Shown here piece after piece: positions 10,877 to 20,405 of a stretch of 48,278 nucleotides of DNA. Below the pieces are notes generated by a model. That model was not told the DNA's origin. It did not search any database and worked only from the letters and a program-made list of their open reading frames with translations. Position 1 is the stretch's first letter. Each line of letters begins with the position of its first letter. The translations under genes were made by a program, and so were the position numbers. The stretch covers positions 1 through 48,278 of the forward strand of contig JAEEHF010000009.1 of NCBI GenBank assembly GCA_016280725.1, given 5' to 3'. This DNA is from Bacillota bacterium (lineage in GTDB: Bacteria > Bacillota > Clostridia > TANB77 > UBA1234).

Positions 10877-11404
10877 TTACTCAGATATTACTATACCAAA
10901 TGAGCCATCGTTTCTTTTAAATAAAACATTTACTTTTCTTGTATCAAAATCAACATATGTTAGGAAAATATCATCAGATTTAGACAACTCTAATTTTGCA
11001 TCTTCTAAAGTAAGTGGTTTTAATGAATAAGTTCTTGTTAATGTAACTTCGCCTTCCTTAGAAGTACCTCCCTCAACACTTTTTCCTTGTTCTTTTTCTC
11101 TATATTCTGCATTTTTATTCTTGTCAGCAAATTTTTCTTTGCTTTTTCTCATTTGTCTTTCTAATCTATCTAAAGCTAAATCAATAGATGCATATAAATC
11201 TTCATTTTTTTCTTCAATCTTTATAAACTCTCCATTGTGAGAAAGTTGCATTTCAACAATTTGTTCCTCTCTCTCAACCTTACAAAGTACGTTAAGTTCC
11301 GTATTTGCACCTTCAAATTTCTCTAATCTATCTGCCTTTTCTGTAACGTATTGTCTAATTGCATCCGTGATTTCAATGTTTTTACCAGTAACTTTAATGT
11401 TCAT
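10877..11404 (-). CDS. hpf: ribosome hibernation promoting factor, long form
   Basis: 175 residues. The N-terminal HPF/YfiA domain (MNIKVTGKNIEITDAIRQYV, about 1-100) binds the 30S decoding region. A charged linker (about 100-125) leads to the C-terminal dimerisation domain (LTRTYSLKPLTLEDAKLELS ... NVLFKRNDGSFGIV). The long form found in most Bacillota makes 100S ribosome dimers in stationary phase. The ATG follows AAGGAGGTATTATT. It lies 44 bp after the DUF1294 gene. Confidence 0.95.
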   Translation of the reverse strand: MNIKVTGKNIEITDAIRQYVTEKADRLEKFEGANTELNVLCKVEREEQIVEMQLSHNGEFIKIEEKNEDLYASIDLALDRLERQMRKSKEKFADKNKNAEYREKEQGKSVEGGTSKEGEVTLTRTYSLKPLTLEDAKLELSKSDDIFLTYVDFDTRKVNVLFKRNDGSFGIVISE

Positions 11405-11448
11405 AATAATACCTCCTTAAAACTACCTTATCCAATAATTATTATGCA

Positions 11449-11871
11449 TTATTTAAAGAATATAACTTTAATTATGTTAGCAATAATAAAAATAGCCTGT
11501 ATGCCAATAATTACTGGAATACCTATTTTGAACTTTGGCTTTTGTGTCTTATGCTTGAAAACATTCATTCCAGCTAATACACCTAATGAACCACCTATAG
11601 CAGCCGCAGCAATAAGTGTGCTCTCCGAAATTCTCTTATATGCTTTCTTTTTATATTCTTGATCATCTTTGGCATTTGCTCTAATTTCACCATTAAGCTG
11701 AGCATATTTTTTGTCTTTCTTCATAAGAACAAAGCCAACTATATTCGTAATAAGAATATAGAAGAAAACCCTAAGAAATGGATTTGAAATAATACCTGAA
11801 AAAATCATTTTAATAGCCCCAATTATAGGCGAAACTATATTGTCTACAGCAGTGTCCATAGTTTCATTCAT
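11449..11871 (-). CDS. DUF1294 small membrane protein
   Basis: 140 residues from the ATG at 11871 (MNETMDTAVDNIVSPIIGAI), chosen because GGAGGTTTTATT precedes it; an open GTG six codons upstream overlaps that site. Membrane segments lie around residues 10-45, 85-100 and 115-138. The family signature is visible as ISESTLIAAAAIGGSLGVLA followed by GMNVFKHKTQKPKF. Function is unknown. A predicted promoter lies just upstream, and hpf follows after 44 bp. Confidence 0.8.
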   Translation of the reverse strand: MNETMDTAVDNIVSPIIGAIKMIFSGIISNPFLRVFFYILITNIVGFVLMKKDKKYAQLNGEIRANAKDDQEYKKKAYKRISESTLIAAAAIGGSLGVLAGMNVFKHKTQKPKFKIGIPVIIGIQAIFIIANIIKVIFFK

Positions 11872-11901
11872 AATAAAACCTCCATTCACTTTGCTAAATA
11901 T

Positions 11902-11930
11902 ATTATATCATTATAAAAATTTAATCTCAA
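11902..11930 (-). promoter_or_regulatory. predicted promoter for DUF1294-hpf
   Basis: Minus strand TTGAGA, 17 bases, TATAAT, about 30 nt upstream of the DUF1294 start. Confidence 0.6.
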
Positions 11931-11944
11931 TTAAAAGTATTATT

Positions 11945-14900
11945 TTATAATGAAAATAAACTCATTTGATTGCTAAGTGTCATTCCTTTTAAACAACCTG
12001 CATTTTGTAGTATGTCTATAGTTGATTTTCCAATACCAGCTCGAATCTTAAGTTCTTCAACTGACATAAATTCCCCATCTTTTTCTCTGCTAGCTTGTAT
12101 GCTCTGTGCTGCAACAGTCCCAAGACCCGGAATCGAATTAAGTGGTGGCCTTATTCCTCCATCTTCCATTGTAAACTTAATCGCATCCGATTTATATAAA
12201 TCAATATCTAAGAAATTAAAACCTCTTTCATAAAACTCTAAAACTATCTCCAAAACAGGATACATATCTTTATCTTTTGGAAGAGCAGCATTTCCTAAAG
12301 AATCAATTTCTCTCATTTTGTCAATTACTCTTTCTTTTCCATGAGCCATAATATCAGAATCAAAGCCATCTGCTCTAATAGAAAAATAAGCTGTGTAATA
12401 AGCCCTTGGCACATGAACTTTAAACCATGCAATTCTAAATGCATTTGTTACATAAGCTGCCGCATGCGCCTTCGGGAACATATATTTAATTTTCTTGCAT
12501 GAAGAAATATACCAATCTGGAACATCATGTTCTCTCATCATTGCTTCTTGCTCTTCATTTAAGCCTTTTCCTTTACGGACACTTTCCATTATTTTAAATG
12601 CTGGCTTAGGTGGAAGCCCCATTTTAATTAAATAAATCATTATATCGTCACGTGTACAAATAGCATCTTCAAGGTTTATAGTTCCTTCTTGAATAAGTGT
12701 TTGTGCATTATTAAGCCAAACATCCGTACCATGTGATAATCCAGATATTCTTAATAGCTCCTCAAATTTTGTTGGTTTAGTATCTACTAGCATTCCTCTA
12801 ACAAATTTAGTTCCAAATTCAGGAACACCATAAGTACCAACAGATGACCTAATTTGTGATTCATCTACTCCTAATGCTTTTGTAGAACAGAAGATAGACA
12901 TTGTCTCTTTATCATCTAAAGGAACTTTTCTAGGATCAATACCAGTCAAATCTTGAAGCATTCTTATAACTGTCGGATCATCATGACCAAGAATATCTAG
13001 TTTTAGTAAGTTTTGGTCTATAGAGTGATAATCAAAGTGTGTAGTTATAATATCGGAATCTGGGTCATCTGCAGGATGCTGAACAGGGCAGAATTCATAT
13101 ATTTCATGTCCAACAGGAACTACAATAATTCCTCCCGGATGCTGACCAGTTGTTCTTTTTACACCTGTACAGCCCACCGCTTCTCTTGAAATTTCAGCCG
13201 AATTAACTACTTTATGTCTTTCCTCATAATATTTTTTAACATAACCATAAGCTGTTTTATCAGCAATTGTTCCAATTGTTCCAGCTTTGAAAGTAGTCCC
13301 CTTTCCAAAGATGATTTCTGTATATCTGTGCGCTTTAGCTTGATATTCACCAGAAAAGTTAAGGTCTATATCTGGCTCTTTATCTCCATCAAATCCAAGG
13401 AATGTTTCAAAAGGAATATCCATCCCATCTTTTGTAAGAGGTGTCCCACAATTAGGACAAATCCTATCTGGAAGGTCATAGCCATTCTTAACACCAAAAT
13501 CTGAAAAGTCAGAGAACTTACAATTTGGACATCTATAATGAGGTTGTAAAGAGTTTACTTCAGTAATTCCAGTTAAGAAAGCAACAAGTGAACTTCCTAC
13601 GGAACCTCTTGAACCAACTATATATCCATCCTCATTAGATTTTTTAACAAGTTTTTGAGCAATAATGTACATTACTGAGAATCCATTTTTAATAATTGAG
13701 TCTAGTTCTTTATTAATTCTCGTTTCTACAATTTCAGGAAGCACTTCTCCATATAATTCATGCGCTCTATCCATAGTTATAGTTCTAATTGTTTCTTCGC
13801 ATCCATCAATGTGAGGTGCTGCTTTGTAGCTTGCAATTGGGCTAATCTTTTCACACATGTCTGCGATTTTATTAGTATTAGTTACAACTACCTCATATGC
13901 TTTCTCTTTACCCAAATATTCAAATTCTTTAAGCATTTCTTCTGTTGTTCTTAAATATAATGGTGCTTGGTCATCTGCATCATCATATCCTTGTCCCGCT
14001 TGAAGAATTCTTCTATATAATTCATCTTCCGGGTCCATAAAATGAACATCACATGTAGCAACTACTAATTTGTTTAATTTTTCACCAAGTTCAACTATTT
14101 TCCTATTAAAATTTTTTAAAGTCTCAACATCCGGCACAGTGCCTTCACGTACTTTAAACATATTATTTCCTAAAGGCTGTATCTCTAAATAGTCATAAAA
14201 GTCCGCTATCTCTTCTAGTTCTTCTTCTGACTTTCCTTCTTCTATTGCCCTATATAGTTCACCTTGTTCACAGGCACTTCCTATTAGTAATCCTTCAGAA
14301 TACTTTTTTAGTAGACTCTTTAAAGTTTTTGGTTTCTTATAATAGTAATCTAAATGCGCAATTGAAACTAATTTATATAAATTTTTTAGTCCTATGCTAT
14401 TCGTAGCAAGTATAATTGCGTGATATGTTGGTAATGTTTTGTAATTAATATCTTGAGCAAGAGAACTATCAACATCTTTAAATTTTGAAATTTCTTTTTC
14501 TTTTAGTTTTTCTAGCATAACATCAAATACTTTTTTTAATGTATCAACATCAGCTAGTGCTCTATGAGCAACATCAACTTTTATTCCAAGGTCTTCAGCA
14601 ATTAATCCTAATTTATATTTTTTTCTCTCCGGGAATAGTTCCTTTGCAAGTGCTAAAGTGTCTATCCATGGATAATTAAACTCAAGGCCAAGTCTTCTTG
14701 CATTTTCGCGAATAAAGCCAACATCAAAGTTGGCATTATGCGCAACAATTGTTGTCCCTTTGCAAAACTCTATAACCTTCGGCAAAACAATATCTATTGT
14801 TTCTGCATCTTTAACCATTTCATCTGTAATATTAGTTACTTCTACTACTCTTTGAGGTATTGGCTTTTCCGGATTTACAAAACATTCAAAAGTGTCTATT

Positions 14901-16240
14901 ACTTCACCATTTTTGACTTTCATAATACCAAATTCAGTAATTTTTTCTGTTATTTTAGAAATTCCGGTTGTTTCAATATCTAATATACAGTATGTCTCAT
15001 TTTCAAGAATCTGATTATCGTTATAATCATAAATAGAAGTTAATCCATCAGGAACTAAATATGCTTCAACACCATATAAAACTTTAATATCAGAATCCTT
15101 TGCGGCTTTTTTTGCATCTGGAAATGCTTGAACCACTCCATGGTCTGTTATAGCAATGGCTTTGTGGCCCCACTTTATTGCACGTTTAATTAGAGCTTCT
15201 GCAGAAGTTATACCATCCATCTGAGACATTTGTGTATGCATATGGAGTTCAACTCTTTTTTCTTCTGCATTATCCATTCTCTCAGATTTCTTAAATTCCT
15301 TTTCTTCAATGCTATCTGCAATTACACCATATTCTTTTGAAAAAGTATTAAATTCATATGTACCAACTATCCTTGCGCCTTTTAGCCCTTTAAATTTTGG
15401 TTTAGTTTCTTCATATTCCGCTTTCTTTAAAAATGCTTTGCAATTAATCGAGCTAGTTCCGTCATAAATATCGAAAGATACCAAGTAACTACCATTCTTT
15501 GTTTCACGGCTATCAAAGTTGGATACTTCACCTGAGATTATTACTTCAGGATTATCTTCATTTAAATCTATAATTTTTACTTCTTTAGGATCTCGAACAT
15601 CTTTCCATCCCTTAAAAAGTAATTTGTCTTTATCTTTAACATTTACAAATGTCTTTTTTCGTGGCATTTTTTTTGCAATAGTAGATTCTGTTATATAACT
15701 AGTACTTGCTACCAAATCTGAAGGATGAACTGCATTATTCATGAAGTTCTTTTCCTGCGCCAACTGGCTATCTACACTTTCCAAAAGTGAGTTTAATTCT
15801 GCGTCTGATGGAACAGAATTACTCATCTTCATTTCATGATTTTGGCCCTCAGCCATTACAGATGATCTTTTATTATTTGAAACTACCTTTTTTCTTTCTT
15901 CGTCTAAAGTATCTTTACTTACAATATTCTTTGCATTTTCAACAAGTATGTCTCTGACTATACTCTCCTGCTTTGTTTTGTTTTCTTCTATAAAAGATTT
16001 GCCATCAGGTTCATAAAATTCAATATGATATCTTTTCCCGGTAGTATTAAAAATAAAATCACTGACTGTCTTATCAATATTCTTTTGAAGTAGTAAAAAT
16101 TTGCCTCTTGCGCTAAGCGAAACGTTAACAGTATCACCAACAACCTCTGCCTTACTATTAGCAAAACTACCCCTTGTTAATATATATTTTTTTGAGAAGA
16201 AATCTACAACTTCTCCCCAATTAAATTCCTTATTATCCAA
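11945..16240 (-). CDS. polC: DNA polymerase III alpha subunit, PolC type
   Basis: Main replicative polymerase of low-GC Gram-positive bacteria, 1431 residues. In order: an N-terminal domain; an OB-fold (about 230-320); the PHP domain starting VELHMHTQMSQMDG (about 332), split by the DnaQ-like 3'-5' exonuclease with DIETTG (about 420), VAHNANFDVGFI and HRALADVDTL; then the C-family polymerase core with EPDIDLNFSGEYQ (about 957, catalytic aspartates) and the zinc cysteines CPNC and CPNC. The C-terminal helix-hairpin-helix region ends LKGMTLSNQMSLFSL, giving a QMSLF beta-clamp motif. The start is TTG at 16240 after TGGAGGCAGTTTTAAA. The exonuclease insertion distinguishes it from DnaE. Confidence 0.97.
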   Translation of the reverse strand: MDNKEFNWGEVVDFFSKKYILTRGSFANSKAEVVGDTVNVSLSARGKFLLLQKNIDKTVSDFIFNTTGKRYHIEFYEPDGKSFIEENKTKQESIVRDILVENAKNIVSKDTLDEERKKVVSNNKRSSVMAEGQNHEMKMSNSVPSDAELNSLLESVDSQLAQEKNFMNNAVHPSDLVASTSYITESTIAKKMPRKKTFVNVKDKDKLLFKGWKDVRDPKEVKIIDLNEDNPEVIISGEVSNFDSRETKNGSYLVSFDIYDGTSSINCKAFLKKAEYEETKPKFKGLKGARIVGTYEFNTFSKEYGVIADSIEEKEFKKSERMDNAEEKRVELHMHTQMSQMDGITSAEALIKRAIKWGHKAIAITDHGVVQAFPDAKKAAKDSDIKVLYGVEAYLVPDGLTSIYDYNDNQILENETYCILDIETTGISKITEKITEFGIMKVKNGEVIDTFECFVNPEKPIPQRVVEVTNITDEMVKDAETIDIVLPKVIEFCKGTTIVAHNANFDVGFIRENARRLGLEFNYPWIDTLALAKELFPERKKYKLGLIAEDLGIKVDVAHRALADVDTLKKVFDVMLEKLKEKEISKFKDVDSSLAQDINYKTLPTYHAIILATNSIGLKNLYKLVSIAHLDYYYKKPKTLKSLLKKYSEGLLIGSACEQGELYRAIEEGKSEEELEEIADFYDYLEIQPLGNNMFKVREGTVPDVETLKNFNRKIVELGEKLNKLVVATCDVHFMDPEDELYRRILQAGQGYDDADDQAPLYLRTTEEMLKEFEYLGKEKAYEVVVTNTNKIADMCEKISPIASYKAAPHIDGCEETIRTITMDRAHELYGEVLPEIVETRINKELDSIIKNGFSVMYIIAQKLVKKSNEDGYIVGSRGSVGSSLVAFLTGITEVNSLQPHYRCPNCKFSDFSDFGVKNGYDLPDRICPNCGTPLTKDGMDIPFETFLGFDGDKEPDIDLNFSGEYQAKAHRYTEIIFGKGTTFKAGTIGTIADKTAYGYVKKYYEERHKVVNSAEISREAVGCTGVKRTTGQHPGGIIVVPVGHEIYEFCPVQHPADDPDSDIITTHFDYHSIDQNLLKLDILGHDDPTVIRMLQDLTGIDPRKVPLDDKETMSIFCSTKALGVDESQIRSSVGTYGVPEFGTKFVRGMLVDTKPTKFEELLRISGLSHGTDVWLNNAQTLIQEGTINLEDAICTRDDIMIYLIKMGLPPKPAFKIMESVRKGKGLNEEQEAMMREHDVPDWYISSCKKIKYMFPKAHAAAYVTNAFRIAWFKVHVPRAYYTAYFSIRADGFDSDIMAHGKERVIDKMREIDSLGNAALPKDKDMYPVLEIVLEFYERGFNFLDIDLYKSDAIKFTMEDGGIRPPLNSIPGLGTVAAQSIQASREKDGEFMSVEELKIRAGIGKSTIDILQNAGCLKGMTLSNQMSLFSL

Positions 16241-16282
16241 TTTAAAACTGCCTCCAAAACATATTTCAAATTACATTAAATA

Positions 16283-16311
16283 ATTGTACTATAAATAAAA
16301 TATGCTAACAA
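16283..16311 (-). promoter_or_regulatory. possible promoter of polC
   Basis: Minus strand TTGTTA, 17 bases, TACAAT in the 85-bp gap between hemW and polC. Confidence 0.45.
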
Positions 16312-16325
16312 GGAAAAATAGTTTT

Positions 16326-17468
16326 TTAAACAAACTCCTCCCACACAAGGTTTGCCAAGTCTAGTCCTTTTTTTGTCAACTTTACATATTGCATATTATT
16401 GTGATTTTCATAGCAAAGAAGACCTTCATCTACTAATTTATTAAAAGTCTTTTTAAAATATTCAAAAACATCAAAATGAAATTTATCTTGTAATTCTTCT
16501 TTAGATACACCTTCAATTAATCTTAGTTTCAAAATCATATATTCTTTTATTTTTGTTTCCTTATCTTGTATTTCTTCAATTTCGCATAAACCAGGGCAAG
16601 GGATTTTAGCTTTAGTATTAATATCACCACTTAATCTCTCTATATAATCTTTAACACTATTTATATTTTTATATCTAATCATATTTATATATGAACTTGC
16701 GCCAGCCCCTATTCCATAGTATTCATTTTGGTTCCAATAACATAGATTGTGTTTAGACTCAAAACCCGGAATAGCAAAATTAGATATTTCATATTGATTG
16801 AAACCAGCATAGAATAATCGGTTACAAATCTCATAATACATATTGCGTTCTTCTTCATCACTAGGAAGATTATTAAATACACCAGGATATTTTTGAATTT
16901 GTTCATCATGAAGAATAAGCGAATAGCAAGAAATATGTTCTGGTCTTATTTTAAAAATAAAGTCTAAAGAATCTTTTACGTCTTCAATAGTTTGAGAAGG
17001 AAGTCCAAACATTAAATCAACACTGATATTATCAAACCCGCATTCACGTGCCAGTGAATAAGTTTTTTTGAAGTCCTCTAGTGAGTGAATTCTGCCAATT
17101 TTCTTAAGTAAAAAATCATTTGTGGTTTGTAGACCAATACTTAGTCTATTAATCCCTGCCGATTTATAGTCTATTAACTTTTCTTTAGTAACCGTTCCTG
17201 GGTTTACTTCAATTGTAACTTCCCCATTACAATTTATTAATGACATTACCTCTTTAATAAATTTTGAAGGAATATATGATGGCGTACCACCACCAAAATA
17301 TACAGAATAAAACTTATTACTTCCTTCAAAATCAATAACTGCTTTTAATTCTTTTATTAAAGCATCAATATAATCCTCTATTAAATTATCAATGCCCATA
17401 TATGAGTTAAAGTCGCAATAACTACATTTATGGGCACAAAATGGTATATGAATATAAAGTGATTTCAA
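16326..17468 (-). CDS. hemW: HemW-family radical SAM protein
   Basis: 380 residues. The radical SAM cluster motif is CAHKCSYCDF near residue 11 (CxxxCxxC). It is followed by GGGTPS, the SAM-binding EVNPGT segment and RLSIGLQTTND. A C-terminal HemW/winged-helix domain contains YEISNFAIPG and LCYWNQNEYYGIGAGASSY. HemW proteins bind haem and act as haem chaperones; they were formerly annotated as oxygen-independent coproporphyrinogen III oxidase. The start is a TTG at 17468, with the site GAAGGAAG in the end of whiA 3 bp upstream, so translation is probably coupled. Confidence 0.92.
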   Translation of the reverse strand: MKSLYIHIPFCAHKCSYCDFNSYMGIDNLIEDYIDALIKELKAVIDFEGSNKFYSVYFGGGTPSYIPSKFIKEVMSLINCNGEVTIEVNPGTVTKEKLIDYKSAGINRLSIGLQTTNDFLLKKIGRIHSLEDFKKTYSLARECGFDNISVDLMFGLPSQTIEDVKDSLDFIFKIRPEHISCYSLILHDEQIQKYPGVFNNLPSDEEERNMYYEICNRLFYAGFNQYEISNFAIPGFESKHNLCYWNQNEYYGIGAGASSYINMIRYKNINSVKDYIERLSGDINTKAKIPCPGLCEIEEIQDKETKIKEYMILKLRLIEGVSKEELQDKFHFDVFEYFKKTFNKLVDEGLLCYENHNNMQYVKLTKKGLDLANLVWEEFV

Positions 17469-17471
17469 TTT

Positions 17472-18419
17472 TTATCTTCCTTCATTTTTTCTAATTTCTT
17501 CAGCAATCTCATGTATCTTTTTAAATCTGTGGCTTACTCCTGCCCTGCTTAATGGTGGGGTAAGCATTTTTCCTAATTCTTCGAAAGTAGCTTCCTTATA
17601 TGACATCCTCAATTTAGCAAGCTCTATGAGAGTCTCTGGCAAGGTGGTAAATTTTCTTTTCTTTTTAAGTAACGCAATATCCGCAATCTCAATTAAGCTT
17701 GCGTCTACCGTTTTATCAAAATTAGCATTCTCAAAATTTGTTTTTCTATTTACATTATTTCTAACTTCTTTAATAACTCTAGTTTCTTCAAATTTTAAAG
17801 TTCCACTATTAGCTCCAATAACCGCAAGAAACGTTGAAATTGATTCTGCTCCTTTTATATATATAACAAAGTCTTTTTTTCTTTTAGTCATTTTTGAATT
17901 TATTTCAAAGAATTCAATCATTTCATTTATAAATAATGCATTTCCATGATTATTAATTGCCATCTCTAAATGATACCTACTATCTGGATTGGCTATGCTT
18001 CCTGATCCCAAAAAGACTCCTCTTAAAAAAGCGCGCTTGCAATCATCACTTTGCTCGATTTCGTCCTTTTCGTTAAGAACAATTTGAAGTTTTTCATTTA
18101 TATTTATAAATCTCTCATCAAATATCTTTTTCAAATCTTCTTTGTTAGTTATCTTAAGATGATATAAAGTTTCTTCATTAGGAGACTTTGGTCTTTCAAC
18201 ATTTGATTTTGCAGAGATATCAAAGCACGCCTTTAAGAAGGTATAGGTTCTTCTTATAGCATATTCATTTTCTGTAGACATCTTTAGAATGTATTCACCG
18301 TCTTGCAGAGTAACAACGCAATTAGTAATTATAAAGCCAATAAGCTCTGCCTTACTAAGTTTTTTATCTTTAACAGCTATCTTTGTAAGTTCCGCTTTTA
18401 CATCAGTAGAAAAAGACAT
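17472..18419 (-). CDS. whiA: WhiA sporulation/division regulator
   Basis: 315 residues from the ATG at 18419 (MSFSTDVKAELTKIAVKDKK). An upstream in-frame ATG spans the GGAGGG ribosome binding site and is rejected. The N-terminal half is a degenerate LAGLIDADG homing-endonuclease fold (FLRGVFLGSGSIANPDSRYH). The C-terminal helix-turn-helix contains LRMSYKEATFEELGKML and LSRAGVSHRFKKI. WhiA is near universal in monoderm bacteria and affects cell division and chromosome segregation. It starts 1 bp after the prmC stop and is followed by hemW after 3 bp. The usual yvcJ-yvcK partners are absent here. Confidence 0.94.
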   Translation of the reverse strand: MSFSTDVKAELTKIAVKDKKLSKAELIGFIITNCVVTLQDGEYILKMSTENEYAIRRTYTFLKACFDISAKSNVERPKSPNEETLYHLKITNKEDLKKIFDERFININEKLQIVLNEKDEIEQSDDCKRAFLRGVFLGSGSIANPDSRYHLEMAINNHGNALFINEMIEFFEINSKMTKRKKDFVIYIKGAESISTFLAVIGANSGTLKFEETRVIKEVRNNVNRKTNFENANFDKTVDASLIEIADIALLKKKRKFTTLPETLIELAKLRMSYKEATFEELGKMLTPPLSRAGVSHRFKKIHEIAEEIRKNEGR

Positions 18420-18420
18420 A

Positions 18421-19275
18421 TTAACCCTCCATAATATATACACCGCTAACTACTCTATTATTACCAGAAAAATCATTTATTACATTAGTATTGCTATATC
18501 CCTCTTCTTTAAGTATCTTTACAACATCATCTTTTTCATCAAATCCAATTTCAAAAATCAAGTGACCATCATTTTTCAAAAACCTTTTTGCGTCTCTAGA
18601 AATAGACCTATAAAACTCAAGGCCATCCTCGCCACCATCAAGTGCAATAATTGGCTCATTTTCTGTAACTTCTTTTTGTAGCTTTTTAATTTCTTCTGTT
18701 TTTATGTATGGCGGATTTGAAACTATTACGTCAAATTTATTATTTTCATCCAGCTCTTCAAATAGATTCGATTGAGCAAAATTTATTAAAACGTTATTAT
18801 TCTTTGCATTTTCTCTTGCGACTTCAAGTGCATCATTACTAATATCAACAGCAGAAACGTTTAGCCCTTCAACATATTTTGCAAGTGAAACTGCAATACA
18901 CCCAGAGCCTGTACACATATCTAAGACATTGACGCTATCTAACTTTTCCATTTTTGCATTACATATCTTAATTGCATATTCAACTAATACCTCGGTGTCA
19001 TCACGTGGTATTAGAACCTTATTATTCACATTAAAAACTAACTTCATAAATTCTTTCTTTGATGAAATATAAGCATATGGAACATGATTACATCTTTCAT
19101 CAATTAAATCTTGAAATTTTTTATAGCTATCATCATCTATTTCATCATACTTTGGCAGGTAACTAAGGTCTATATTTAAGGCAAGAGATAAAAGCATTCT
19201 CGCTTCACGTTCATCAATTCCATTATTTTTTAGCTTTATTTTTGCTTGATTTAAAACTTGAATAACTTTTTTCAA
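18421..19275 (-). CDS. prmC: peptide chain release factor N5-glutamine methyltransferase
   Basis: 284 residues, TTG start (MKKVIQVLNQAKIKLKNNGI). It methylates the GGQ glutamine of release factors RF1 and RF2. The N-terminal helical domain includes PLAYISSKKEF-like sequence (VPYAYISSKKEF). The SAM-binding fold has VLDMCTGSGCIAVSLAKYVE (about residue 116), and the substrate-glutamine NPPY motif is at about 187 (NPPYIKTEEIKKLQ). prfA is usually adjacent; here the upstream neighbour is the DUF1385 gene, 26 bp away, an arrangement common in clostridia together with prfA. Confidence 0.93.
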   Translation of the reverse strand: MKKVIQVLNQAKIKLKNNGIDEREARMLLSLALNIDLSYLPKYDEIDDDSYKKFQDLIDERCNHVPYAYISSKKEFMKLVFNVNNKVLIPRDDTEVLVEYAIKICNAKMEKLDSVNVLDMCTGSGCIAVSLAKYVEGLNVSAVDISNDALEVARENAKNNNVLINFAQSNLFEELDENNKFDVIVSNPPYIKTEEIKKLQKEVTENEPIIALDGGEDGLEFYRSISRDAKRFLKNDGHLIFEIGFDEKDDVVKILKEEGYSNTNVINDFSGNNRVVSGVYIMEG

Positions 19276-19301
19276 AACTTATCTCTCACCTCACCATACT
19301 A

Positions 19302-20384
19302 TTACCACAAATCAGCATCCTTATCTTCTGGAATAACAGCCTTCAAAGAATGAATAGCAACCTCGATTTGAGAATCATCAGGTTCTCTAGTTGTTAATCT
19401 TTGAAGCCACATTCCAGGTTTATTTAGCCATGAAATAAACTTATTATCTGAATGTTTTCCGGCAAATTTTATAATTTCATAAGATACACCCGCTATAACA
19501 GGTAAAAGTGCAATTCTAATTAAAACATTGATGAATAAATTTGGATGTCTTCCAACAATTGAGTATATTATTATACTTATTACTACAACAAATAGTAAAA
19601 AGCTTGTTCCACACCTTGGATGAAATCTCTTGTACTTTTTAACATTCTCAACAGTAAGTTCTTCACCGTTTTCATAACAGAATATACTTTTATGTTCTGC
19701 ACCATGATACTCAAATACTCTTCTTATATCCTTCATTTTAGATACTAGGGTAAGGTATCCTAAAAAGATTGCAATCTTAACAATGCTTTCAACAACATTA
19801 TATAAAAACACATTTCTCTTTTTAGCTTCTAATTTATCTGTAGTAGCTAATATTGTTTCTCCAGAAACAACACTAGATACTTCTCCAGATACATGTTCTC
19901 CACTTACAACATCTCCACTAGCTATTGAAGAAATATTTTCTCCTGGAACAACAAAATTTGCAATAACATTTGGGAGAACAAAGAACAAACCAATACTTAA
20001 AGCAAGCGAACTAATCATTGTTAAAAATAGTGCAAACCCAGATAGTTCTCCGGAGTTGTTGTCTTTATTCTTCTCCTCATTGTTATTATCCGATTCATTT
20101 GTTTCATTGTTTTTAGCTTCTTCTTTTGGAGTGCCATCTTCTTCAAAAAATTGTGCTGAATACATTAGCGCATTAATACCAATAACCATTGAATTAATAA
20201 ATGCGAAGATTCCCCTCAAAATTGGAATTTTTCTAAAACTACCTTTTATTTTATTTTCAGTTATTTTACATGTTATTTCACCATCTGGCTTTCTGACTGA
20301 GACTGCTGTTTTTTCAGGGCCTCTCATCATAACGCCTTCTATAACTGCTTGTCCTCCAATTGATGTTATTTTCTTTTCTCCCAT
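19302..20384 (-). CDS. DUF1385 (YqhQ-like) membrane protein
   Basis: 360 residues. The family N-terminus is clear (ITSIGGQAVIEGVMMRGPEK). Conserved motifs YHGAEHKSIFCYE and RFHPRCGTSFLLFVV lie in the second half. There are about four membrane segments (near 115-140, 190-215, 255-280 and 285-300). Two low-complexity insertions are present: an Asn/Glu-rich stretch (about 85-112) and a Ser/Val/Gly stretch with repeated SGE (about 150-180), probably extracytoplasmic. Function is unknown, but the gene is habitually next to prmC/prfA in clostridia, as here. The ATG at 20384 follows AAAGGAC. Confidence 0.88.
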   Translation of the reverse strand: MGEKKITSIGGQAVIEGVMMRGPEKTAVSVRKPDGEITCKITENKIKGSFRKIPILRGIFAFINSMVIGINALMYSAQFFEEDGTPKEEAKNNETNESDNNNEEKNKDNNSGELSGFALFLTMISSLALSIGLFFVLPNVIANFVVPGENISSIASGDVVSGEHVSGEVSSVVSGETILATTDKLEAKKRNVFLYNVVESIVKIAIFLGYLTLVSKMKDIRRVFEYHGAEHKSIFCYENGEELTVENVKKYKRFHPRCGTSFLLFVVVISIIIYSIVGRHPNLFINVLIRIALLPVIAGVSYEIIKFAGKHSDNKFISWLNKPGMWLQRLTTREPDDSQIEVAIHSLKAVIPEDKDADLW

Positions 20385-20405
20385 ATCATTTGTCCTTTCG
20401 CAACA